From Clostridiales bacterium UBA3680 (lineage in GTDB: Bacteria > Bacillota > Clostridia > Lachnospirales > CAG-274): a DNA stretch of 8,600 nt. The DNA is taken from positions 1-8,600 of the forward strand of contig DFJD01000068.1 in assembly GCA_002372875.1 (NCBI GenBank), given 5' to 3'. Shown here piece after piece: positions 1 to 6,856 of the stretch (within the stretch, counting starts at the first letter, position 1; the number at the start of each line of letters is the position of its first letter). Both the position numbers and the translations under genes were made by a program. Below the pieces are notes generated by a model. That model worked only from the letters and a program-made list of their open reading frames with translations. It had not been told where the DNA came from and made no database searches.

Positions 1-213
1 AAGAAGGAGAACATTATTACAATAACTTTAAAAGGAAACGGATTTTTATACAATATGGTAAGAATAATAGCGGGAACACTTGTTGATGTGGGGTTAGGAA
101 AGAAACTACCCGAAGATATCCCGAAAATAATAAATAAGAAAGATCGTTCCCTTGCGGGAAAAACAATGGAACCGAACGGTCTTACACTTGCGGAGGTAAA
201 CTATGAAGACTGA
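1..213 (+). CDS. truA: tRNA pseudouridine synthase A, C-terminal fragment (5' end outside window)
   Basis: Reading in frame from base 1 gives 70 residues and a TGA stop at 211-213. TruA converts uridines 38-40 in the anticodon stem-loop of many tRNAs to pseudouridine. The fragment carries the conserved C-terminal signature of the family: GNGFLYNMVRIIAGTLVDVG near its residues 12-31, then the KDRS-AG-T segment and a final L-L-V-Y stretch. The catalytic aspartate lies in the N-terminal part, which is outside the window. The gene overlaps the start of mltG by 11 bp, so the two are probably co-transcribed and translationally coupled. In many Firmicutes truA lies in the ribosomal-protein/ECF-transporter cluster, so its link to mltG is a local arrangement. 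The family assignment is secure from the signature; only the start is missing. Confidence 0.93.
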   Translation, partial: KKENIITITLKGNGFLYNMVRIIAGTLVDVGLGKKLPEDIPKIINKKDRSLAGKTMEPNGLTLAEVNYED

Positions 214-1261
214 AAACGCAGTTAATAATAAGAAAAGTAAGCTGCCGATCGTTTTGACGGTATTGCTTATCGTTGTATTACTGTTGGGGGGTGCACTTTT
301 TTATGTGTACAGTAAACTGAACGATGATAATTTGTCTCCCGCAGGAGAGGAAAAGACCATTGTTTTTAATGTTTATGACGGTGAAACGATCACGGAAATT
401 GCACAGGAGCTTGAAAAATCGGGAATAATAGATTCAGCCCGTCATTTTATCTATCTGTGTTCAGCAAGAAACAGAGGAAGTGAATTTAAGTACGGCTCCT
501 ACGAACTCAGCAACAGAATGACATTTGAACAACTTTGTTCTAAGCTTGAAGAAGGCTCTGTATCAAATGATTCCATAAAATTTACAATAACAGAGGGAAT
601 GTGGTTAAGTGAAATTGCTCAGCTTGTTGAAAAGAAGGGCATTTGCACGGCTGATGAATTTAAAGCCGAATGCAACAGCAGAGACTACCCTTTTGATTTT
701 GTAAAAGAAATACCCGAAAGAGAAAACCTCCTTGAAGGATATCTCTATCCCCAAACTTACATAGTAGAACAGGGAACAAGCGCTCATGAATTGGTAAATA
801 CAATGCTTTCCTATTTCGATGAAAATGTGGGCGAAGATATTAAAACCGCGGCAAAAGCAAAAGGAATTACTTTGGATGATGCCGTTATCATTGCCTCTGT
901 TATAGAAGGAGAGGTAAGCGCTCCCGAGGAAAGAGAGCTTGTTTCCTCCGTTATATATAACAGACTTAAAAATAATATGAAGCTTCAGATGGATACAACG
1001 GTACTTTATGCATTGGGAGAGAAAAAACAGCTGACCCTTGACGATTTGAACAGTCCGCTTCCCCATAACACCTATTACGTTGACGGACTTCCCGTAGGTC
1101 CTGTGGGTAATCCGGGAATTGAGAGTATTAAAGCAGCAGTTGATCCTGCTGACACTAATTACTTATATTATGTTCTTGAACCCGGAAATACCAAAAAACA
1201 CAGTTTTTCCGAGACCTATGAAGAACATCTTGAAAATGAAAGTGAGTATTATAAAGGGTAA
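203..1261 (+). CDS. mltG: Endolytic murein transglycosylase MltG (YceG-like)
   Basis: This 352-residue protein is predicted to cleave nascent glycan strands of peptidoglycan at the outer face of the membrane, which sets strand length. It has a short cytoplasmic basic N-terminus (KKSK), one transmembrane segment at about residues 15-36 and an extracytoplasmic domain. A LysM-like subdomain spans about 52-128 and the catalytic YceG domain about 128-350. Family landmarks include LEGYLYPQTY at 177-186 and ASVIEGE at 231-237, where E235 matches the catalytic glutamate of E. coli MltG. LQMDTTVLYALG (261-272) and GLPVGPVGNPG (295-305) follow. Length is normal for the family. The ATG is preceded by GGAGG at 192-196 with a 6-nt spacer, which supports this start. 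It overlaps truA by 11 bp and sits 2 bp before the methyltransferase. The mltG (yrrL), yrrM, yrrN/O neighbourhood is known from Bacillus subtilis, which supports the calls of the next two genes. Confidence 0.95.
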   Translation: MKTENAVNNKKSKLPIVLTVLLIVVLLLGGALFYVYSKLNDDNLSPAGEEKTIVFNVYDGETITEIAQELEKSGIIDSARHFIYLCSARNRGSEFKYGSYELSNRMTFEQLCSKLEEGSVSNDSIKFTITEGMWLSEIAQLVEKKGICTADEFKAECNSRDYPFDFVKEIPERENLLEGYLYPQTYIVEQGTSAHELVNTMLSYFDENVGEDIKTAAKAKGITLDDAVIIASVIEGEVSAPEERELVSSVIYNRLKNNMKLQMDTTVLYALGEKKQLTLDDLNSPLPHNTYYVDGLPVGPVGNPGIESIKAAVDPADTNYLYYVLEPGNTKKHSFSETYEEHLENESEYYKG

Positions 1262-1263
1262 TT

Positions 1264-1923
1264 ATGAGTTTTGTTAACGAAAAGCTTTTAAAATATATAG
1301 ACGAGCTTCAGCCCCGTTGTCAAGGTGAGCTTGGATCATTGCAATCGCAAGCATACGCCGAGGGTTTGCCTATCATAAGTAACGACGTTGTTAAACTTCT
1401 TGAATTCATCTTGAAGGTAAAAAGGCCGAAAAGGATACTTGAAATAGGTACAGCCGTCGGTTTTTCCTCAATGCTCATGCTGTCATGCTTAAATGAGGAA
1501 ACACAGATTACCACCATAGACAGGTATCCCTATATGATTGAGCATGCCAAAGAAAACTACAAGAAATTTGGTGTTGAAGACAAAATAAATTTCATTGTGG
1601 GTCAGGCAAACGAGGTATTGGAAAAACTTGTTGAAGAAAACAAAAAATATGATTTTGTTTTTATGGATGCGGCAAAGGGGCAGTATATAAATTTTTTGCC
1701 CTATGTATTATCCCTTACCGAAAAAAACGGGATCATAATGGCGGATGATGTTCTTCAAAACGGGACCGTTGCAAACAAAAGAGAAGAGATACCTCACCGT
1801 CAAAAAACAATTTATGACAGATTAAACGAGTTTTTGTATTCGATAACTCATGATAATCGTCTCTCTACAACCATACTCACAGTAGGTGACGGTGTGGCGC
1901 TTATGCAAAAGGTGGTGGATTGA
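1264..1923 (+). CDS. trmR: SAM-dependent O-methyltransferase, likely tRNA 5-hydroxyuridine methyltransferase TrmR
   Basis: This 219-residue cytoplasmic protein belongs to the small metal-dependent O-methyltransferase family (catechol/caffeoyl-CoA OMT type). The SAM-binding motif LEIGTAVGFSS is at about residues 59-69, and the acidic residue ending strand 2 is D86 (ITTID). MDAAKGQY (134-141) and ADDVLQNG (160-167) supply the expected metal ligands D135 and D161. The next ligand position, often asparagine in the family, reads D162 here. In B. subtilis the homologue next to mltG (YrrM) was shown to be TrmR, which methylates 5-hydroxyuridine to 5-methoxyuridine at tRNA position 34. The U32-family TrhP-like gene immediately downstream makes the hydroxylated substrate, so the neighbourhood strongly favours that role. 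The ribosome binding site is weak (AAAGGG at 1253-1258), 2 bp after the mltG stop, so coupling is likely. The family is certain; the tRNA substrate rests on context. Confidence 0.85.
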   Translation: MSFVNEKLLKYIDELQPRCQGELGSLQSQAYAEGLPIISNDVVKLLEFILKVKRPKRILEIGTAVGFSSMLMLSCLNEETQITTIDRYPYMIEHAKENYKKFGVEDKINFIVGQANEVLEKLVEENKKYDFVFMDAAKGQYINFLPYVLSLTEKNGIIMADDVLQNGTVANKREEIPHRQKTIYDRLNEFLYSITHDNRLSTTILTVGDGVALMQKVVD

Positions 1924-3158
1924 TGAAAAAAATAGAACTGCTTGCTCCCGCAGGAGATTTGGAAAAGCTTAAAATTGCCGTTTTATACGGTGCCGATGCC
2001 GTTTATTTGGGAGGAACAAGTTTTGGTTTAAGAGCGAAGGCGAAAAATTTTGACTTTGAACAGATGAGGGAGGGTATAGAATTTGCCCATTCTCACGGAG
2101 TCAAAGTTTATGTAACCTGTAATGTTTATGCGCACAATTACGACTTGCCCGAGCTTCCGCAATACCTGCTTAAGATTAAGGAGCTTGGAGCGGATGCCAT
2201 ACTTGTGGCAGATCCGGGTGTGTTTTCTGTAGCAAGACGGGTCGTTCCCGAAATGGATATCCACATAAGCACTCAGGCAAACAATACAAATTATGCCTCC
2301 GCACTTTTTTGGAAAGAACTCGGAGCAACAAGAATTGTAATGGCAAGAGAGTTGCCTCTTACCGAAATCAAGCAAATATCCGAAAAAATAGGAGATACCG
2401 AAATAGAATCCTTCGTTCATGGGGCGATGTGCATAAGCTATTCGGGAAGATGTCTTCTGAGCAATTATTTAACGGGAAGAGATGCCAACAAGGGAGAATG
2501 CGCTCATCCTTGCAGATGGAAATACAATGTTACCGAAGTCAACAGACAGGGAGAATATATGCCGGTTGTTGAAGAAGAAAACGGAACGTATATTTTCAAT
2601 TCCAAGGATTTGTGTATGATAGACCATATACCCGAGCTTGCAGAGGCGGGAGTTTATTCTTTCAAGCTTGAGGGAAGAATGAAGACGGTCTACTATGTGG
2701 GCACCGTAGTTAAAATATACAAAGAAGCAATAAACGATTATTTAAACGATCCCGCCCTTTACGAAAGCAAAAAAGACTATTATCTTTCCGAAATATCAAA
2801 AGCGAGCTATAGAGGCTTCACGACAGGCTTTTATTACGGCAAGCCCGATGAAAATGCACAGGTATATACAACAAGCTCCTATATAAGAAGCTATGATTTT
2901 ATAGGAATGGTAAAGGGTTTTGATTTACAAAGCCGAGTAGCGGAAATAGAACAAAGAAACAAATTTTCCGTCGGTGAAGAGGTGGAGCTGCTGAGACATA
3001 ACGGTAAGAATGTTACCTTTAAGGTGGAAGAAATAACGGATATAGACGGCAATTCCATAGACAGTGCTCCACATGCACAGCAAAGAGTGTTTATAAAACT
3101 CCCCTCCGAGGCTGAGCCCTTCGATATGCTCAGAAGAAGGAAGGAGGATGAAAATTGA
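1923..3158 (+). CDS. trhP: Peptidase U32 family protein, likely tRNA uridine 5-hydroxylation protein TrhP
   Basis: The protein has 411 residues when the ATG at 1923 is used. A TTG at 1920 would add one residue, but AAGGTGG at 1909-1915 sits 7 nt from the ATG and only 4 nt from the TTG. The family was named as peptidases, but members such as YegQ/TrhP and YrrN-YrrO take part in prephenate-dependent hydroxylation of tRNA U34. The N-terminal part is a TIM-barrel-like fold (ELLAPAGDLEKLK, then GADAVYLGG). The U32 signature runs over about 163-200: FVHGAMCISYSGRC, then GRDANKGEC and HPCRWKY. It holds cysteines C170, C177, C193 and C197, the likely Fe-S cluster ligands. FKLEGRMK lies near 247-254, and a C-terminal beta domain follows from about 325. 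The stop of the methyltransferase overlaps the ATG by one base, coupling the two pathway steps. Only one such gene is visible, whereas B. subtilis has two (YrrN, YrrO). Peptidase activity should not be assumed. Confidence 0.88.
   Translation: MKKIELLAPAGDLEKLKIAVLYGADAVYLGGTSFGLRAKAKNFDFEQMREGIEFAHSHGVKVYVTCNVYAHNYDLPELPQYLLKIKELGADAILVADPGVFSVARRVVPEMDIHISTQANNTNYASALFWKELGATRIVMARELPLTEIKQISEKIGDTEIESFVHGAMCISYSGRCLLSNYLTGRDANKGECAHPCRWKYNVTEVNRQGEYMPVVEEENGTYIFNSKDLCMIDHIPELAEAGVYSFKLEGRMKTVYYVGTVVKIYKEAINDYLNDPALYESKKDYYLSEISKASYRGFTTGFYYGKPDENAQVYTTSSYIRSYDFIGMVKGFDLQSRVAEIEQRNKFSVGEEVELLRHNGKNVTFKVEEITDIDGNSIDSAPHAQQRVFIKLPSEAEPFDMLRRRKEDEN
3141..3147 (+). promoter_or_regulatory. Strong ribosome binding site deciding a TTG start
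   Basis: AAGGAGG lies inside the end of the U32 gene, 7 nt before the TTG at 3155. The nearer ATG at 3148 is in another frame and lies directly against the Shine-Dalgarno. The TTG yields a classical signal peptide (MKK followed by a hydrophobic run and AYA), so it is the likely start. Confidence 0.8.
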
Positions 3159-4516
3159 AAAAGATTGTTTTGACCCTCTTTTTTCTTGTCATGCTTTCAA
3201 AGGCTGCTTATGCCAAGGATTATATCGTAAAGCTTAAGCAGTCGGAAATAACTCTGTTTTCGGAGAATGATAATGCAAGAAAAATAACAAAAGATACTTA
3301 TGTTCTTGACGAGCTGACTGCCAAAGAGTTGCAAAAAGCCGAGCGTACCGAATTTATATGTGAAGATGTTCCCATTGAGCTTTATGGGGAAAGCTATGAT
3401 GATACATACTATTCCTATCAGCAATATGAGCCTCTTATGGATATTCCCTATCTGAGAGAAAATATTTCAAAAGGAAAGGGAATAAAGGTAGCTGTAATAG
3501 ATTCGGGCTGCTACTCGGAGCATCCCGACCTTGAAGGAGCGGATATACGCCAAGGCTACAATTATGTTGCCGAAAATGAGGATACATCCGATACAAACGG
3601 ACACGGGACCAATGTAATGGGAATTTTGACCGCGGCATCTTCAAACGGTATCGGCATTTCGGGTATAGCTACGGAGGCAACGTATTTTCCTTTGGTAGTA
3701 TACTACAACGGACAGGGCAATGCTTCTCACATGCTCAAGGCCATTTACGATGCGGTGGACGTATATCAATGTGATATAGTAAATATGAGTTTAGGTGTGG
3801 AACCAAAATCCGAAAGCCTAATTCAGCTTATTACCGAAGCTGTTGACCATGCCTCAAGCAAAGGTGTTACGATTGTTGCGGCGGTCGGAAACGGCGGAGG
3901 CACGGAAACTGTCTATCCTGCGGGGATCGATGGGGTAATAGGAGTAGGAGCGGTAAATACGGACATGACTAAGGCATCCTATTCAAGATACAATTCTACG
4001 GTGGATGTTGTAACGACCGGAAAGACATTTTCTCTTACAAATTCCTCAAACTATCGTTCATGGCAGGGAACCTCCGAGGCTGCGCCTGTCATAACGGGAA
4101 CGCTGACTGCTTTGATGGGAAAATACGGTAAAATAGATTGTCATGCCGCCATAAAAGCGCTATCGGCGGATATCGATTCCATAGGAAAAGACATTAACAC
4201 AGGTTACGGCTTTTTTATGCCCTGTGAAGCCGAAACGTTTTATAAAAACGCACCTGTTTTTATTTCACCTATTAAGGTGGGAGATAATAATGCATCTTCC
4301 GTAAAGTTGTTTTCTTCGGCTGTCAGTGAAGGCGCATTGATATTCTCTAAATTTAAAAACGATGTTTTTTCGGATTACGATATAAAGTATATAATATTTG
4401 ACAACGATCTTTCGTATGTCAATTATGATATAAACAATACCGAATATGATGTAAATTCATTTGTCATTGAAAATATTGATAGCATGAAAAGTTTGTCATA
4501 TTCGAAAAAATTTTAG
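3155..4516 (+). CDS. Secreted subtilisin-like serine protease (family S8)
   Basis: This 453-residue protease is predicted to be exported. A Sec signal peptide covers residues 1-20, with likely cleavage after AYA. A short propeptide-like segment follows (about 21-95) and begins DYIVKLKQ, as inhibitor-I9 prodomains often do. The S8 catalytic domain spans about 100-355 with all key residues present: D116 in VAVIDSG, H150 in NGHGTNVMG, the oxyanion-hole asparagine N246 in AAVGNGGG, and S307 in GTSEAAP. The residue after the nucleophile is glutamate where methionine or phenylalanine is more usual. Residues from about 356 to 453 form an extension rich in Asp, Asn, Ser and Tyr in which I recognise no domain; there is no obvious wall anchor or dockerin. 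The start overlaps the U32 stop by 4 bp, and the SLH-protein gene follows 9 bp after its stop. A plausible but unproven role is maturation or release of the surface proteins encoded next door. The family is secure; the substrate is unknown. Confidence 0.92.
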   Translation: MKKIVLTLFFLVMLSKAAYAKDYIVKLKQSEITLFSENDNARKITKDTYVLDELTAKELQKAERTEFICEDVPIELYGESYDDTYYSYQQYEPLMDIPYLRENISKGKGIKVAVIDSGCYSEHPDLEGADIRQGYNYVAENEDTSDTNGHGTNVMGILTAASSNGIGISGIATEATYFPLVVYYNGQGNASHMLKAIYDAVDVYQCDIVNMSLGVEPKSESLIQLITEAVDHASSKGVTIVAAVGNGGGTETVYPAGIDGVIGVGAVNTDMTKASYSRYNSTVDVVTTGKTFSLTNSSNYRSWQGTSEAAPVITGTLTALMGKYGKIDCHAAIKALSADIDSIGKDINTGYGFFMPCEAETFYKNAPVFISPIKVGDNNASSVKLFSSAVSEGALIFSKFKNDVFSDYDIKYIIFDNDLSYVNYDINNTEYDVNSFVIENIDSMKSLSYSKKF

Positions 4517-4520
4517 GAGG
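4515..4520 (+). promoter_or_regulatory. Ribosome binding site overlapping the protease stop codon
   Basis: AGGAGG shares two bases with the TAG stop of the protease gene and lies 5 nt before the ATG at 4526. Translation of the cohesin-SLH protein can therefore start independently, though the two reading frames remain tightly linked. Confidence 0.75.
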
Positions 4521-4525
4521 AAAAT

Positions 4526-5890
4526 ATGAAAAAGCTATTAAGCACACTGTTGTCTGCGGTTTTGCTTGCAACAAGCGTAAGTGTATCGGCGGCGGAAAGT
4601 GCAAATGTGACCGTTACCTGCCAAACAAGTGCATCTTCACTTCAAGTAGGTGAAGAATTCTATGCGGATTTTAAGGTGACGGAAAATCAAGTGGGATTTA
4701 ATAACGTTACGGCAATAATCAGGTTTGACCCCGATGTGATAGAAGCAATAAGCTGTGACGAAGACCCTTCAGATGAAATATCCTACACAACCGACTCCGG
4801 TAAAGTATATCAGGCGTTTACAACCTCTTTTATTAACGGCAGAGTAAGCTTTGTACCCGAAGCGGGAAACGATGACTTTAACGGTCTTGCAGACGGCGTT
4901 AAAAACGCAGGACAGCTTGGTGCAATAAAAACTGCGGGCTTTCTTCAGGCATCAAAAGACGGATATCTTCAAAATTTCACGACCACGGGAACTCTTTGCA
5001 GACTTAAATTTAAGGCAGTAGGCCCCGGCAGTACCGACATTACTTTTGAAAGCCTTGAAACAGGATATTTTGAACAGGGAGAACCCCTAAGTAACAGTGT
5101 CAGTGTACAGAACGCATCTGTAACGGTGGCGGGAGAAAGAAACACCGATTCAAATGATTCTACGGAAACCACTACTTCTTCAAGAATTGCGAGTTCATCA
5201 TCGGGCGGTTCGGGTTCAAGAAACACTGTGACCGAAGCTACTACAGAAGAAACCACAGTGCTTTCCGAACAAGACTCAAACGAGCCTACGACTGAGGCTT
5301 CGCAGGAAGTGACAAACACCTCTATTCCCACACCCGAGTTGACATTTACCGATGTTCCCGCGGATTTTTGGGGTGCCGAATATATAAACAGCTTAAGTAA
5401 AGCGGGAATTATAAACGGTTATTCCGACGGTACATTCAGACCGAACGATAAAATAAAAAGAGCGGATTTTATAATAATGCTTCTTAAATCTGTTGATGAG
5501 TATGATGCGTCCTTCTCGGAAGAGTGCTTTACGGATGTTGAAAAAGAAAGCTATTATTTCAGTGCCGTAAGTAAGGCTAAGTCCTTGGGAATAGCCAACG
5601 GAAACGGAGACGGAACGTTCTCGCCCACCGCAAACATTACAAGACAGGATATGATGATTCTTTGCAAAAATGCAATAGAGTATAAATTCGGAAAGGAGCT
5701 CACCGGCGATGAGTCGGTTCTTGATGCATTTACGGATAAAGACTCTATTTCCGCCTATGCCGTATCCGCACTTTCAGCAATGACAGAAAACGGATATATA
5801 AGCGGAAGAGGAAGTCTTATAGCACCTCTTGACAATACCACAAGAGCAGAAGCGGCAACAATAATGCACAAGATAGTAACATTAAAATGA
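4526..5890 (+). CDS. Cell-surface cohesin-domain protein with three C-terminal SLH repeats (anchoring scaffoldin-like)
   Basis: This 454-residue protein has a Sec signal peptide (about 1-22, ending VSVSA) and a cohesin-like beta-sandwich domain at about 26-202. A Ser/Thr/Glu-rich linker (about 203-270) and three S-layer homology repeats follow (about 273-325, 335-385 and 402-452). SLH hallmarks are FTDVPADFWGAEYINSL, GIINGYSDGTFRPND, GIANGNGDGTFSP and a final TRAEA at 439-443. The first two repeats have KRAD and TRQD at that position. SLH triplets bind pyruvylated secondary wall polymers, so the protein should be fixed to the outer wall. Cohesins bind dockerins, so it may hold dockerin-bearing partners, as anchoring scaffoldins do in cellulosome-forming Clostridia. 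The linker is likely extended and perhaps glycosylated. The cohesin is clearly related to that of the next gene, with about 19 of 35 residues identical over the first strands. It also carries an inserted acidic loop at 115-123. Cohesin is my best reading, from fold-level motifs and the dockerin next door. Confidence 0.85.
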   Translation: MKKLLSTLLSAVLLATSVSVSAAESANVTVTCQTSASSLQVGEEFYADFKVTENQVGFNNVTAIIRFDPDVIEAISCDEDPSDEISYTTDSGKVYQAFTTSFINGRVSFVPEAGNDDFNGLADGVKNAGQLGAIKTAGFLQASKDGYLQNFTTTGTLCRLKFKAVGPGSTDITFESLETGYFEQGEPLSNSVSVQNASVTVAGERNTDSNDSTETTTSSRIASSSSGGSGSRNTVTEATTEETTVLSEQDSNEPTTEASQEVTNTSIPTPELTFTDVPADFWGAEYINSLSKAGIINGYSDGTFRPNDKIKRADFIIMLLKSVDEYDASFSEECFTDVEKESYYFSAVSKAKSLGIANGNGDGTFSPTANITRQDMMILCKNAIEYKFGKELTGDESVLDAFTDKDSISAYAVSALSAMTENGYISGRGSLIAPLDNTTRAEAATIMHKIVTLK

Positions 5891-6711
5891 AAAAAATATT
5901 ATTGACGACCATACTTACTTTTGTGCTTTCTTGCGTTTCGTATGCACAGGAAGCAGATCTTAAAGTAACAGTGAAACCTGACACAAGCTATCATTCCGTA
6001 GGTGATGAGTTTTATGTTGACTTTGACGTTACTCAAAATTCCGAGGGTTATAATTCCGTAAATGCTCTCGTTGAATATGACCCTTCGGTAATTCAGGCTG
6101 TTAAATCCGAAGTGTCTGAGGAAGCGGAAGATGTAATAGTATACACAAGTCCCTCCGGACAGCAGGCAAAGCTGTTCACCGTTCCGTTTATAAACAGCCG
6201 TATAAATTTTACTCCGGTAGCAGGCGATCCCGATTATGACGGTATCCCAGACGGAAATACAAACTGCAGCAAACTCGGACGTATAGTTCTTGCCTCTTTT
6301 TTAAATAAAAGTGTGGACGGAGTTCTTCAAAGCTTCACAGGCACGGGAAATATGTTCAGAATGAAGTTTAAAGTGGTGGGAGAGGGTACTTCGGATATTA
6401 AGTTGACCCTTTCGGGAGTAACTCATTTTGTATATGAAAACAATAAAGCAAACGACATTGAAAATGTCGTTTCGGTAACGAACGGTTTCGTAACCACCGA
6501 CCCCGAACCCGAAAACAAGGCTTTAAAGGGTGATGTAAACTCCGATAATATCGTAAACAGAGCAGACTATGCTCATGCCGCTAAATATTTTTCGGGACAC
6601 AGTGTGGAGATCAACAATGACAATACCGATGTCAATTCCGATTCAAAGGTAAACAGACAGGATTATATGATCCTTTCCAAATACTTTGCCGGAATAATAA
6701 CCGAGTTTTGA
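5887..6711 (+). CDS. Secreted cohesin-dockerin protein (adaptor scaffoldin-like)
   Basis: This 274-residue protein has a Sec signal peptide (about 1-20, cleavage after SYA). A cohesin-like domain spans about 24-203, followed by a short acidic, proline-containing linker (204-212) and a C-terminal type-I-like dockerin (about 213-269). The dockerin has two EF-hand-like calcium loops. The first uses D216, N218, D220, N224 and D227; the second uses D248, N250, D252, N256 and D259. Each is followed by a helix containing Y and KYF(S/A)G. Loop positions 10-11, which often set cohesin specificity, are R-A and R-Q. C16 sits in VLSC, but a leucine before the serine makes a lipobox unlikely. The ATG overlaps the upstream stop as ATGA and no good Shine-Dalgarno precedes it, so expression probably depends on translational coupling with the SLH gene. 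The dockerin could dock on the neighbouring wall-bound cohesin, leaving this cohesin free for another dockerin. That pairing is inferred. Confidence 0.87.
   Translation: MKKILLTTILTFVLSCVSYAQEADLKVTVKPDTSYHSVGDEFYVDFDVTQNSEGYNSVNALVEYDPSVIQAVKSEVSEEAEDVIVYTSPSGQQAKLFTVPFINSRINFTPVAGDPDYDGIPDGNTNCSKLGRIVLASFLNKSVDGVLQSFTGTGNMFRMKFKVVGEGTSDIKLTLSGVTHFVYENNKANDIENVVSVTNGFVTTDPEPENKALKGDVNSDNIVNRADYAHAAKYFSGHSVEINNDNTDVNSDSKVNRQDYMILSKYFAGIITEF
6450..6472 (+). repeat. Perfect 10-bp inverted repeat inside the cohesin-dockerin gene
   Basis: AAACGACATT (6450-6459) and AATGTCGTTT (6463-6472) are exact reverse complements separated by GAA. The hairpin lies in coding sequence (residues around N189-V195), near the end of the cohesin domain and before the linker to the dockerin. 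It is not followed by a T-run, so it is not an ordinary terminator. It could affect mRNA stability or be chance. Confidence 0.6.
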
Positions 6712-6722
6712 TACACACAAAC

Positions 6723-6754
6723 AAAAAGAAGAGCTTTGCAGGCTCTTCTTTTTT
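6723..6754 (+). terminator. Rho-independent terminator closing the truA-to-dockerin unit
   Basis: AAAAAGAAGAGC (6723-6734) pairs over 12 bp with GCTCTTCTTTTT (6742-6753) around a 7-nt loop. The descending arm runs into six T residues (6749-6754). It starts 11 bp after the stop codon of the cohesin-dockerin gene. Because it also separates that unit from rpsL, the str genes need their own promoter. Confidence 0.9.
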
Positions 6755-6826
6755 GTGTTGTTCGGAATTTTTTCCCACAAGGGAAACACAGGCATGAAAA
6801 AATATCTGTAATAATAAAAAAAGTTG

Positions 6827-6856
6827 TTGACAACAATACCAATATAGTGGTATCAT
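6827..6856 (+). promoter_or_regulatory. Sigma-A type promoter for the rpsL operon
   Basis: A perfect -35 box TTGACA (6827-6832) is followed after 18 bp by TATCAT (6851-6856), five of six matches to the -10 consensus. Transcription would start near 6863, giving a leader of about 57 nt before rpsL. An A-rich stretch (about 6798-6822) lies just upstream and could act as an UP element. The preceding terminator makes a promoter here necessary. Confidence 0.75.

Noticed and set aside
605..1066. Minus-strand open frame opposite mltG
   Set aside because: It lies wholly across the conserved catalytic region of MltG and lacks a credible start site.
4969..5331. Minus-strand open frame of about 120 codons opposite the Ser/Thr-rich linker
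   Set aside because: Its Val/Ser/Glu-rich product mirrors the low-complexity linker on the other strand, and it has no ribosome binding site.
5900..5940. Lipoprotein signal on the cohesin-dockerin protein (cysteine 16 after VLS)
   Set aside because: Leucine at the -2 position does not fit a lipobox, and a type I cleavage site after SYA is present four residues later.
6771..6786. TTTCCC/GGGAAA hairpin in the intergenic region before rpsL
   Set aside because: A 6-bp stem without a following T-run on the plus strand is too weak to call a terminator or regulator.
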